Shown: one piece after another, positions 7,885-16,063 of the stretch
Layout of the letters: each line of letters opens with the position of its first letter
How positions within the stretch are numbered: the first letter of the stretch is position 1
NCBI GenBank assembly: GCA_016234805.1
Contig: JACRNU010000069.1
Span: 1-64,000 of the forward strand
Origin: Elusimicrobiota bacterium
Lineage (GTDB): Bacteria; Elusimicrobiota; Elusimicrobia; UBA1565; UBA9628
DNA: 64,000 nucleotides
Direction: 5' to 3'
The notes under the pieces: generated by a model
The model's database searches: none
What the model saw: the letters and a program-made list of their open reading frames with translations, nothing else
What the model was told of the DNA's origin: nothing
Translations under genes and position numbers: made by a program

Positions 7885-9048
7885 TCAGGTCTTTTCCCCT
7901 GCCGGCAAGGTGAAGGAGAAGGTCGCCCCCTTCCCCGGCCCGGGGCTCTCCACCCGGATGGCGCCGCCGTGGCTCTCCACGATCTCCTTGGAGATGGACA
8001 GCCCCAGGCCCAGCCGGCCCCGCTCCTTCTGTCCGGAGCCCTGGCAGAAGCTCTGGAAGATCTTCTCGTGCTCCTCCGGGGCGATGCCCTCCCCGGTGTC
8101 CCGGACCGCGAACAAGGCATCCCGGCTCTTGGCCTCGACCGAGAGCGTCACGGAGCCTCCCCTCATGGTGTGGCGGATGGCGTTCTCGAGGAGGTTGTTG
8201 ATCACCTGGCTGACCCGGCGCCGGTCCGCGAGCACCATGGGCAGGGTCCCCGTGACCTGGGCTTTGAGCCCGATGCCGCGCGCCGCGGCCCGCGCCTGGG
8301 GCCCGATGACGATCTCCTCGACGAGGGCCCCCGGCGAGAACCAGTCCTTCTCGAGGCGGAACTTGCCCTGCTCGATGGACGCCCAGTCCACGAGGTCCTC
8401 GACCAGCCGGCGGATCTGGTTGATGCCCGAGGAGATGTAGGCCATGCGCTTCTTCTGGTCCGCGTCCGGCGTAAGCGTGCCGGAGAGCATCTCGAAGCTC
8501 ACCTGCAGGGTCATCAGCGCGTTCGACAGGTCGTGGGAAGCCATGGACATGAACTTCGACTTCATGTCGTTGAGCGAGGAGAGCTCGGCGTTCTTCTGCC
8601 TGAGCTCCTCGAAAAGGCGCCTGTTCTCCCTCTGGAGCCGGAGCTTGTCCGTGGCCTGGCCGATGCGGCGCTTGAGATAAGCGAAGTCCACCGGCTTCTG
8701 GATGAAGTCGTAGACCGACTCCTGGATGGACTGGACCGCGATGTCGAGGGAGGCGTGGCCCGTGAGCATGAGGATCTGGCTCTCAGTGTCCCTGGCGCGG
8801 ATCTGCTTGATGGCCTCGATCCCGGTCATGGACTCCTTGCCCGAGGAGTCGGTCAGCTTGTAGTCCATGAGGATCACGTCGAAGGATTCCTTGAGGGCCG
8901 CGGCCACGGCCGCCGGGCCCGTGGATGCCTCGATCACCGAATAGCCGTCGTCCTCGAGGTTGTCGCGGATGGTGTCGCGCATGTTCTTATCATCGTCGCA
9001 GACAAGGACCTTCGTTTTGATGTCGTCCATGGGTTTACCCAGCCACAT
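7885..9048 (-). CDS. Hybrid response regulator-histidine kinase (REC-HisKA-HATPase)
   Basis: The protein has 387 residues and no membrane segment. The receiver comes first, with acidic residues in LVCDDDKN and phosphoacceptor D62 in VILMDYKL; six extra residues follow D62 (TDSSGKES). A coiled linker leads to the kinase: H-box SMASHDLSNAL with H172, N-box NNLLENAIRH, G1 DTGEGI and G2 GLGLSI. A receiver placed before a kinase means it probably receives phosphate or signal from another kinase, such as the membrane kinase encoded directly upstream. The ATG at 9048 is preferred over 9030 because GGAG lies nine bases before it. That site is partly inside a hairpin (9060-9087). Confidence 0.88.
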   Translation of the reverse strand: MWLGKPMDDIKTKVLVCDDDKNMRDTIRDNLEDDGYSVIEASTGPAAVAAALKESFDVILMDYKLTDSSGKESMTGIEAIKQIRARDTESQILMLTGHASLDIAVQSIQESVYDFIQKPVDFAYLKRRIGQATDKLRLQRENRRLFEELRQKNAELSSLNDMKSKFMSMASHDLSNALMTLQVSFEMLSGTLTPDADQKKRMAYISSGINQIRRLVEDLVDWASIEQGKFRLEKDWFSPGALVEEIVIGPQARAAARGIGLKAQVTGTLPMVLADRRRVSQVINNLLENAIRHTMRGGSVTLSVEAKSRDALFAVRDTGEGIAPEEHEKIFQSFCQGSGQKERGRLGLGLSISKEIVESHGGAIRVESPGPGKGATFSFTLPAGEKT

Positions 9049-9059
9049 TATGGATAACT

Positions 9060-9087
9060 CCAGGTCTGCGCGCAAGCGCAGACCTGG
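9060..9087 (-). promoter_or_regulatory. Perfect 12-bp hairpin overlapping a ribosome-binding site
   Basis: The arms CCAGGTCTGCGC and GCGCAGACCTGG pair perfectly around a four-base loop. On the minus strand the last two G of the 3' arm form the first half of the GGAG that precedes the ATG at 9048. The hairpin could hide this site or stabilise the downstream message. It lies in the 113-bp gap between the two kinase genes, which also holds fragments of the dispersed GGTGCCAGGCTCC-type repeat. Confidence 0.5.
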
Positions 9088-9161
9088 GGGCGCCTGGTTC
9101 CAGGCCCGATGATGATGTCCCGGATCAGGAACCTGGCACCCGGCGTCCCGGACGCGCAGGC

Positions 9162-11087
9162 CTAGACTCTTCCCGTGGGGGAGCCTTGGCTCGGAGGGGG
9201 CGCGGCGCCCGGCCGGGGCTCGGTCTGGACGGGAAGATAGAGCCGGAAGACGGTGCCCTTGCCCAGGGCGCTCTCTACCTTGACGTCGCCCTTGTGCCGG
9301 TCCATGACCTTCTTGACCACGGCCAGGCCTAAACCGGTGCCGCGGGCCTTGGTGGTGTAGAAGGCCGCGAAGATCTTGTCCAGCACGTCGGGCGGCATGC
9401 CTGGGCCGGAGTCCGCGACCTCGATGACGGCCCACTCGCCTTGGGTGTAGGTCTGGATCCCCAGGGAGCCCGCGCTGGGCATGACCTCGATGGCGTTGCC
9501 CACGATGTTGCGCACGGCCTGGCGCATCTCCGTGATGTCGATGGCGACGTTCGGGCTGGACGCGTCGAGACGCTTGACGAGGCTGATGTGTCCCGGGAAG
9601 GGATAGACGGACAGGAGCTCCTCGATGAAGGCGTTGAGGGGCATCTTGGTGGGCTGGAGGTCCCTGGTCCGCGAGAAGTCCAGGATCTCGTCGATGATGT
9701 CGCTCGCCTGCTGGATCTCGGACTCGATGATCTTGAGGTGCTTGGCGATCATGGGGTCGACCACGGCGCCGAGCTTCTTCCTGACGAAATAGGTCGCGTT
9801 CCGGATGACCGCCAGCGGGTTGCGGACCTCGTGGGCCACGACGTTGGCCATCGCGCCCATGGCCGCGAGGCGCTCCTTCTGGATGAGGAGCTCCTGGGCG
9901 GCCTTGAGCTCGCGGGTCCGGGCGTCGACGCGCCGTTCCAGGAAGTGGGTGAACTCCTCGAGCTTCTCCTTGGCGCCCACGAGCTCGTCGGTCTTCTCCT
10001 TGAGCGCCTCGCGCATGGCGTCGAACCGCTCGGCCAGCTGGCCGACCTCGTTGCTGACGTCCAGCGGGAGGAGCTCCCGGGCCTCGTCGAACTGCCCCTT
10101 GGCGATGCGGTCCGCGGCGTCGCGCAGGTCCCGGATGGGCTGGGTGATGTTGCCCGCCACGAGCCACGCCAGGGGGATGACGCAGATCGCGACCACGAGC
10201 ACGATGGAGGCGGTCCTCTTGAGCATGGCGGCAGAGGTCCGCTCGGCGTAGTCCATGGGCTGCTGGATGAAGACGACCCATTCGAGCATCTTGTTCGGGA
10301 CGAAGGCGAAGGCGCCGAAGAGGCGGTTGCCGTCCGAGAGCAGCAGCGGCCCGCCGCCCTTCTCCTCGTTCTGCGTGGTGATGATCTTGACGAGCTCCGG
10401 ACCCATCCGCGCCTCGGGCTTGAAGGCCTCCTTCGGGTTGGAGTGGGCGATGAGGAACCCGTCCCCCGCGATGACCGAGGCCTGGGACCGGCCGCTGGAC
10501 GGGAATTCCATGCCGAGCATCTGGGTGAGGCCGTTCAAGCTCACCTTGCCCAGCAGCACGCCCACGGGACCGGCGGCCTTGGGGTCCGCGATGGGGACCG
10601 CGATGGTCATCGTGGGGTAGAGGCCCTGGAAGCGCTCGAGACGGCCCATGTAGAGGCCGCGCTTCAAGGCCGTGTTGAAGAAGTCCTCCCCGGCGAAGTT
10701 GCGCATCTCGGGGTTGGGCTTGAGGAACCTCCCGGTCTGCATGAGCTCGACCCCCGCCGGGGAGACCACGGAGAGCTCGATGAACGCGAGGTGCACCTGC
10801 ATGATGCGGTTGAGGAATTGCTGCTGCTTGACGGAGTTCATCCCCGCGAACTCCTCGATGCCGGCGGTCTCGATGAGGACGTTCTTGAAGGTCGAGACGT
10901 ACTTGCCGACGGTGTCCGCGAACCCGGCGGCCAGGGCCTGCTGGGTCGAGAGGATCTCGTTGCTCAGGGACTCATGGGCGATGCCGATGAGGAACCACGC
11001 CACCGACCCCAACGGCAGAAGCGACAGGGTCAGGAACCACAACAGCAGGCGGACGGAGAGTCTGCCTCTCCTTTTGGGCGGTGCCAT
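9162..11087 (-). CDS. Membrane sensor histidine kinase (Cache-like, HAMP, HisKA, HATPase)
   Basis: The protein has 641 residues. One membrane segment lies at about 12-33. A long extracytoplasmic sensor region (35-290) has a Cache-like layout, including DFFNTALKRGLYMGR and an FIQQP ending. A second membrane segment (about 293-312), a HAMP linker (NITQPIRDL onwards), a coiled coil and the kinase follow. Kinase motifs are H-box VVAHEVRNPL (His near 418), N-box NIVGNAIEVM, G1 DSGPGM and G2 GTGLGLAVV. It senses an unknown external ligand. The neighbouring receivers (11136-12336 and 7110-9048) are probable partners. The Pro-rich tail after the ATPase domain is probably unstructured. Confidence 0.92.
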   Translation of the reverse strand: MAPPKRRGRLSVRLLLWFLTLSLLPLGSVAWFLIGIAHESLSNEILSTQQALAAGFADTVGKYVSTFKNVLIETAGIEEFAGMNSVKQQQFLNRIMQVHLAFIELSVVSPAGVELMQTGRFLKPNPEMRNFAGEDFFNTALKRGLYMGRLERFQGLYPTMTIAVPIADPKAAGPVGVLLGKVSLNGLTQMLGMEFPSSGRSQASVIAGDGFLIAHSNPKEAFKPEARMGPELVKIITTQNEEKGGGPLLLSDGNRLFGAFAFVPNKMLEWVVFIQQPMDYAERTSAAMLKRTASIVLVVAICVIPLAWLVAGNITQPIRDLRDAADRIAKGQFDEARELLPLDVSNEVGQLAERFDAMREALKEKTDELVGAKEKLEEFTHFLERRVDARTRELKAAQELLIQKERLAAMGAMANVVAHEVRNPLAVIRNATYFVRKKLGAVVDPMIAKHLKIIESEIQQASDIIDEILDFSRTRDLQPTKMPLNAFIEELLSVYPFPGHISLVKRLDASSPNVAIDITEMRQAVRNIVGNAIEVMPSAGSLGIQTYTQGEWAVIEVADSGPGMPPDVLDKIFAAFYTTKARGTGLGLAVVKKVMDRHKGDVKVESALGKGTVFRLYLPVQTEPRPGAAPPPSQGSPTGRV

Positions 11088-11135
11088 AGTCGAGACCTGA
11101 CCCCATTGTGAGGGAAAGATGTTGAGGAAATATTA

Positions 11136-11522
11136 CTAGGCCCCGGGGCGGGGCCTGGAGAGCAGCTGCCGCAGGCGCGCTGTGAGCTCCGTGAGGTCGA
11201 AGGGCTTGGTGATGTACTCGTCGGCGCCGAGCTCGAAGCCCTGCTTCTTCTCCTCCGAGGAGAGGAACCGGCCGGTCATCATGATGAGGATCGTCGACTT
11301 GGAGCGCTTGCGCAGGGTGGAGCAGATCTGGAACCCCGAGGAGTCGGGGAGCTGGATGTCCATGATCACCGCGTCGGGGTTGAGCTTGATGGCGGCGTCG
11401 ATGCCGCTCTGGGCGGTGCCGGCTTGGTGGCACTCGAAGCCCTCGAGCTCGAGGACCTCGGCGAGGCTCTCCCGGAGATGCGCGTCGTCGTCGATGATCA
11501 AAAGCTTGTTGGGGTCGGCCAT
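11136..11522 (-). CDS. Single-domain response regulator (receiver only)
   Basis: The protein has 128 residues and is a complete receiver with nothing after it. It has acidic residues in LLIIDDDAHL, phosphoacceptor Asp in AVIMDIQLPDSSG, Thr in MMTGRF and Lys in YITKPFD. Such stand-alone receivers act by protein contact or in phosphorelays. It starts four bases after the stop of the winged-helix protein gene and precedes the membrane kinase, so the cluster is likely one operon. Confidence 0.88.
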   Translation of the reverse strand: MADPNKLLIIDDDAHLRESLAEVLELEGFECHQAGTAQSGIDAAIKLNPDAVIMDIQLPDSSGFQICSTLRKRSKSTILIMMTGRFLSSEEKKQGFELGADEYITKPFDLTELTARLRQLLSRPRPGA

Positions 11523-11526
11523 CGTG

Positions 11527-12336
11527 CTACCTCCTCATGTCTGCGCCCGGCGGGACGAGCTTGTAGCCCACGCACGGGATGGTCGTGATGAATCGTGACG
11601 CCTTCCCCAGCTTCTCCCGGAGGCGCCTGACGTGCACGTCCACCGTGCGGGGCGAGCCGAAGTAGTTGTAGCCCCACACCCGCTCGATGAGGTAGGGGCG
11701 GCTCAGGACCCGGTTGGCGGAGCTCAAGAAGACGTACAGCAGGTCCAGCTCCTTGGAGGTCAAAGACACCTGCTTGCCGGCCACGTGGACGGTGTAGCTC
11801 GTGAGATTGAGCTCGACCTCGCCCATCTTGATGATCTCTTCCGATGGGTTGATCTGGATGCGCCGCAGGACCGCCTTGATGCGGGCCACGCACTCGGCCA
11901 CGTCCCAGTTGAGGGACAGGCACTCGTCCGCGCCCGCCTGGAAGAACGCGAGCCTCAGGCTCACCTTCTCCTTGGGAGCCGCGGCGGCCGGAGCCCCGGC
12001 AGACCCGGGAGCCGGGGCGGTCGTGTAGAAGCCGGCATACGGGGTCTTGGGACGGAGATCGGCCTGGGCCGCCAGGTCCGCATGCTCCACGAGCGCGATG
12101 ATCGGGAGCGTCCGCGTCGGCCCGCGGGCGCGCAGGTTCTTGACGACGGTGACGCCGTCCTCGTCGGCGAGCTTCTGGCCCACGAGCAGGAGGTCGCAGG
12201 AGCGGTTGGCCAGGAGCCCCAGCACTTCCTTCGACCTCTGGGCGATCGTCACCGCGATGTTGTTGGCCCCCATCGCCTCCAGGACGACGCCGGCGCGATT
12301 GGGGTCCCGCGAAGCGTAGACCGCGTTGATCCTCAT
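11527..12336 (-). CDS. OmpR-type winged-helix regulator with degenerate receiver
   Basis: The protein has 269 residues. The C-terminal third is a clear OmpR/PhoB DNA-binding domain: VSLTSKELDLLYVFLSS, RPYLIERVWGYNYFG, SPRTVDVHVRRLREKL and a final VGYKLV. The N-terminal part keeps the receiver fold pattern but not its chemistry. The phosphoacceptor position is Gly53 (CDLLLVGQKL), the N-terminal acidic pair is absent, and the conserved Lys is replaced (GADECLSLNWD). About 30 Ala/Pro-rich residues interrupt the domain before its last helix. It should act without phosphorylation, as in other atypical receivers. Its target is unknown, with its own cluster or the tad operon as candidates. Confidence 0.85.
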   Translation of the reverse strand: MRINAVYASRDPNRAGVVLEAMGANNIAVTIAQRSKEVLGLLANRSCDLLLVGQKLADEDGVTVVKNLRARGPTRTLPIIALVEHADLAAQADLRPKTPYAGFYTTAPAPGSAGAPAAAAPKEKVSLRLAFFQAGADECLSLNWDVAECVARIKAVLRRIQINPSEEIIKMGEVELNLTSYTVHVAGKQVSLTSKELDLLYVFLSSANRVLSRPYLIERVWGYNYFGSPRTVDVHVRRLREKLGKASRFITTIPCVGYKLVPPGADMRR

Positions 12337-12352
12337 GGTTCGTCCGCCCCGG

Positions 12353-12799
12353 TCAGCCCGCCTCTCCCGAAGTCTCGTCGGACTCCAGGTCGAGCTTGAC
12401 CCCGCCCAGGCCCACGGTGTCGCTGAAGAAGTTGTAGAGGGCGACCGCCACGAGCGCGAGGGAGTCCCACAAGATGGTGTAGAAGAAGACGAAGAGCGCT
12501 GTGGAGAGGAACTTCTGCCACAGGACCATGCTTGCGGCGTAGGGGGAACCGGGCCTCAGGAACACGAACAACCCGCCGATAAGCCCGAGAGTGGCGAAGA
12601 AGGCCGACAGCACCGGCCTAGCCATCGCCAGCACGGAGGAGCCGGCCATGAGGCACCCGAGCGCCACGACCAGGCCGCGCATGAAGGAAGCCTCGATCCT
12701 GATGCCGATCACCCCGACGATGACTCCGAGGGCGATGGCCCCCAGGAGAAGGGGATTGGAATGCCAATAAGGGTTGATGCGCCTGATCTGATAAGTCAC
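12353..12799 (-). CDS. Small multi-pass membrane protein of unknown function
   Basis: The protein has 148 residues with about four hydrophobic segments (roughly 18-36, 42-58, 65-82 and 93-120), and an acidic soluble tail ending in SDETSGEAG. I recognise no family. It is the first gene of the two-component cluster reading leftward: the winged-helix gene starts 16 bases after its stop. The 213-bp gap upstream of it carries the dispersed repeat cluster, so its promoter is probably at about 12800-12870. Confidence 0.55.
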   Translation of the reverse strand: MTYQIRRINPYWHSNPLLLGAIALGVIVGVIGIRIEASFMRGLVVALGCLMAGSSVLAMARPVLSAFFATLGLIGGLFVFLRPGSPYAASMVLWQKFLSTALFVFFYTILWDSLALVAVALYNFFSDTVGLGGVKLDLESDETSGEAG

Positions 12800-12868
12800 G
12801 CTGCCTCCTGTGCGGCTCAGGGGTAAAGATTAACAGACTTAAGGGAAAGATGCAAGAGGAATACCGGA

Positions 12869-13040
12869 GTCGCAGGTGCCTGGCTCCTAAACCGGAGCAG
12901 CACCGCTCGGCCTGGAGCCTGGCACCTCCAGCGCGAGGCCGCGGGTGCCAGGTTCCCCTGCTGGTGCCAGGCTCCTAAACCGGAGCCACACTACTGGGAC
13001 TGGAGCCAGGCACCTACTTGGGTGTGGAACCAGGCACCCC
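12869..13040. repeat. Cluster of GGTGCCAGGCTCC-type palindromic repeats
   Basis: About six copies of a 13-15-base unit (GGTGCCAGGCTCC or its complement GGAGCCTGGCACC, with small changes) lie here in alternating orientation, so several can pair into hairpins. The cluster fills most of the gap between the kinase gene and the small membrane protein gene and runs into the last codons of the kinase. Related copies lie at 9088-9140, 33801-33890 and 58530-58542. It is a REP-like family; function unknown. Confidence 0.7.
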
Positions 13041-14915
13041 CAACGCCAACAGGCGTTGGAGGAACTCCATGGCCTCGGGGATGCGCTTGGCTGGATCGGG
13101 CGCCAGGGCTCCGGCGACCAAAGCGTCCATCCCCGCGGGCAGCCCTCCGACGAGGCTGGAGAGGGGCTTGTAGCGGAGGCGCTCCTTCTGCGCCAGGTAG
13201 TCCGGCCCCTTGAAAGGGACCTCGCCGGAAAGGCACTCGTAGAGGCAGACCCCCAGGGAGAAGACGTCCGAGGCCCGCGTCGCGGTCCCGAGGTGCTGCT
13301 CGGGAGCCATGTAGACCGGGGTGCCGGAAGCGTCTTGCCGGGCGAGGTGGGTGACCGTGCCCTTGGCCTCGCGCGCCACGCCGAAATCCATGACTCGGGC
13401 CAGCCCGTGGATGTCCACCATGATGTTGGAGGGCTTGATGTCCCGGTGCAGAATCTTCGCCCGGTGGGCATGGTCCACGGCCTGGCACACGGAACGGAAC
13501 ACTTCGCGGCATTCGCCGAAACCCAGGCGCCCCCTCTCCTCAAGGATAAGGGACAGGGGCCGCCCCTCTACGAAATCGAACACGAGGTAGATCTCCCCTC
13601 CTTCCTGCACGATCTCGTGGATCGAGACGATGAAAGGGTGCGAGAGGTGCGAGACGATTTTGGCTTCCTGCAGGAACTTCTCCCTCAGCTTCGGGGAGTC
13701 CTTGATCTCCGCGGCCATCTTCTTGATCGCCACCCGGCGCTCGAGAGTGTGGTCCCAAGCCTCGAAGACCTGGCCCATGCCGCCCTTGCCGATCTGCTGC
13801 CGAAGCTCGTATTTCCCGCCGACCCGGCCGGGCGCGGCCGGTCTCCCTTCGCCCGTCCCCGGAGGCGCTGGGAAGCCGGAGGGGGCGGGCGCGGCCGGTC
13901 TCCCTTCGCCCGGGACCGGAGGCGGCGCCGAAGGCGCGGGGCCGGAGGCCGGCGCCAGGCCCTTGAGCCGCTCCCATCGCAGCATGGCGTCCTTGAACTC
14001 CACCCCGTCCGAGTAGAACCGGGAGAACGCCTCGAGCGCGACGCGGGTCTCGCCGACAGCCTCCAGGAAGACCCCGCACTCGTAGTACACGTCCGGCGCG
14101 GAATGGACGGAGATGCTCTTGCGCAGCCTCAAGGACGCGAAGATGTCCTTGGCCTTGACCACGTCCCGCAGGGCGACGCAGCACCGGAAGGCCAGGATGA
14201 TGTCCGCGTCGCTCCAGTCCGGCCGCCCGATCCCGGAGAGCATCTCGAAGGCGGCAGCCGCGGCTCCCTGGGAGAACAGGACGCACGCCTTGAGCCTCAT
14301 GGTGCGCGGGTCCTGGGGGATGGTCCGCTCGAAGATGATAAGGGCCTGGTCTGGCCGGCCCTGGCGCTCCAGGGCGCGGCCGAAGGCGAGGCAGAACTCC
14401 GGCACACGCCCCTCGCACCGCGGCCCGACGAGGGAGCCGACCGCCCGCAGCCTGATGAAGACCGCGGCCGCCGCGTCCGCGTTCCGGTCGGTCCGGGCGG
14501 CCCGGGCAAGCAGGTCGTCGGTGAGCAGGAGCTGGGCCGCCTCGAACTTCCCCTTCTCCGCCAGGGCCGCGGCCGCATCGAGGACATAGCCCGCGCCCGC
14601 GTCCCCTTCGAGGCCTGAGAGGACACGCAGGAGCTCGTCCTCGTGCGCGGGGGCCAGCAGGTTCACGAGGCCGGACGCCGGGATCGCGGTCGCGTCGCCC
14701 CCTTCCGCCACGAACCTCTTGAAGAGGGCGAAGGCCTCCTCGGGACGCGACGACGCCCATTCGCGGATCTGCAAGGCAGCGTCCTTGGCCTTGCCCCGCC
14801 GGCCCAGCTTGAAAAGATGCAAGGAGGCGGCGGCGGCCGCGGCCAGGAGCGCCGCCGCGGCGTAGGCGGGGTTCGCCTTCAGGAAAGCGGCCAGCCGGGC
14901 CCCTTCCCGCAGCAA
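13014..14915 (-). CDS. Membrane-linked Ser/Thr protein kinase with helical-repeat N-terminus
   Basis: The protein has about 633 residues. Near the N-terminus lies a hydrophobic Ala-rich segment (YAAAALLAAAAAASLHLF), then about 300 residues of helical repeat resembling TPR. A Pro/Ala-rich linker and a complete Hanks-type kinase domain (about 365-633) follow. Motifs are GKGGMG (about 376), AIKKM with the catalytic Lys, ILHRDIKPSN (about 490), MDFGVA and MAPEQ. It should phosphorylate Ser/Thr on cytosolic targets, perhaps parts of the Tad machine. There is no ATG or GTG between the upstream gene's stop and the domain, so a TTG at 14915 is the best start. The linker has a duplicated 25-base block, and the last codons (GVPGSTPK) lie in a dispersed repeat. 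Confidence 0.85.
   Translation of the reverse strand: MLREGARLAAFLKANPAYAAAALLAAAAAASLHLFKLGRRGKAKDAALQIREWASSRPEEAFALFKRFVAEGGDATAIPASGLVNLLAPAHEDELLRVLSGLEGDAGAGYVLDAAAALAEKGKFEAAQLLLTDDLLARAARTDRNADAAAAVFIRLRAVGSLVGPRCEGRVPEFCLAFGRALERQGRPDQALIIFERTIPQDPRTMRLKACVLFSQGAAAAAFEMLSGIGRPDWSDADIILAFRCCVALRDVVKAKDIFASLRLRKSISVHSAPDVYYECGVFLEAVGETRVALEAFSRFYSDGVEFKDAMLRWERLKGLAPASGPAPSAPPPVPGEGRPAAPAPSGFPAPPGTGEGRPAAPGRVGGKYELRQQIGKGGMGQVFEAWDHTLERRVAIKKMAAEIKDSPKLREKFLQEAKIVSHLSHPFIVSIHEIVQEGGEIYLVFDFVEGRPLSLILEERGRLGFGECREVFRSVCQAVDHAHRAKILHRDIKPSNIMVDIHGLARVMDFGVAREAKGTVTHLARQDASGTPVYMAPEQHLGTATRASDVFSLGVCLYECLSGEVPFKGPDYLAQKERLRYKPLSSLVGGLPAGMDALVAGALAPDPAKRIPEAMEFLQRLLALGVPGSTPK
13830..13911 (-). 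repeat. 57-bp-period duplication in the kinase linker
   Basis: An identical 25-base block occurs at 13830-13854 and 13887-13911, encoding GEGRPAAP twice. Its GC-rich core resembles the palindromic elements found in trpS and gcvP (a GGCGA..GGAGA..GGCC..GCGCC pattern). It falls in the unstructured linker, where insertion would be tolerated. Confidence 0.55.
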
Positions 14916-14940
14916 GTCGTCGAGGTAGAGGATCTCTATA

Positions 14941-16062
14941 TCAAACTCGGGGAACGCCGCCCTTGGGCTCGAAGATGATGAGGGTGCGCCGGAGCTCGCC
15001 CTCCTCCTCGAGGTGGACCGCTCGCACGTGGCAGGGGTCGGAGCGGAACATCGTGTCCGCCTCGACCACCTGGTTGGGGCGGTCGAGGGCCACGCCGACG
15101 AGCCGCAGGACGTCCTGCTGCTGGGTGTCGATGACGTCGAGGAGGTGCATCTTGCCTTCGGCCGCGACCGTTCCCGTGAGCTGGAAGTTCGTGTAGAGGA
15201 CGGAGTTGTCCTCGTCAACCACGATGGCGCGGTGGTTCTTGGACACGATCGCCGCGAGGATCGTCTTCCACCAGCGCGACTCGGCCGCCCCCCGCTGCTT
15301 CTCGCGGACCATGGTGTTGGCCATCTCGCGGCTGACCTTGCCCAGGAAGTTGGCCAGCGTGACCGCGAGGTCTCCGATCTCGTCCTGCCGGGGCGGGAAC
15401 TTGATCTCCAGGCTCTTGAGCGAGATGCCCTCCACGGTGTCGCGCAGGTGCAGGAGCGGGTTGATGACGAAGTGGTGCATGAAGAAGTACAGGGGGATGC
15501 CCATGAGGAGCAGCACCCCGATGGCGCCGACCACGTATTTTCGCATCGCGGCGTTGATGTGCTTGACGACCCCCTCGCGGCTGACCTGCATGTTGATGAC
15601 GCCCATGACCTCCCCGCGCGTGGAGAGCGGGATGGCGATGTCGTAGAGCGGCATGTTCGGGATGGCCCGGATCATGTAGGACTTGGAAAGCCAGCACTGC
15701 TCGATGGCGTCCGTCGGGATGGTGACCTCCTTCGAGAACTGGTCGAAGCTCATCGTGATCTTGGAGGGGTCCTTGAACCAGCGCACCTCGCCGTACTTGT
15801 TGAGGTAGAGGAGCGAGGCCACGCGCTCGTCCTTGGCGAGCTGGGTGATCGTGTCGAGCTCGTCCATGGTGATCGCGCCCTGATTGCGCGAGAGCCCCGA
15901 GATGAGCTTGGCCGCGTGCACGCGCACGAGGTCCAGGATCTCGAGCTTCAGGCGCTCGTCGAAGTTCCATTTGAAGAGGTTGAAGTAGAAGATCCCCCCC
16001 AGGAACAGCACGTAGATACCGATCCCCAGGAACCAGAGGGCCCACTTCGCGGTCAGCCTCAT
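14941..16062 (-). CDS. Membrane sensor protein with HAMP and PAS-like domain, no output domain
   Basis: The protein has 373 residues. It has membrane segments at about 7-28 and 179-197, with an extracytoplasmic sensor between them that resembles a single Cache/CHASE-like domain. A HAMP linker (HHFVINPLLHLRDTV) and a coil follow. The last ~110 residues (AIVVDEDNSVLYTN onwards) have the strand pattern of a PAS domain. No kinase, cyclase or methyl-accepting region is present. It probably passes a signal by contact with the Ser/Thr kinase encoded next. Its stop at 14941 is just upstream of the kinase start, and it starts one base after the TPR gene's stop. Confidence 0.7.
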   Translation of the reverse strand: MRLTAKWALWFLGIGIYVLFLGGIFYFNLFKWNFDERLKLEILDLVRVHAAKLISGLSRNQGAITMDELDTITQLAKDERVASLLYLNKYGEVRWFKDPSKITMSFDQFSKEVTIPTDAIEQCWLSKSYMIRAIPNMPLYDIAIPLSTRGEVMGVINMQVSREGVVKHINAAMRKYVVGAIGVLLLMGIPLYFFMHHFVINPLLHLRDTVEGISLKSLEIKFPPRQDEIGDLAVTLANFLGKVSREMANTMVREKQRGAAESRWWKTILAAIVSKNHRAIVVDEDNSVLYTNFQLTGTVAAEGKMHLLDVIDTQQQDVLRLVGVALDRPNQVVEADTMFRSDPCHVRAVHLEEEGELRRTLIIFEPKGGVPRV

Positions 16063-16063
16063 C

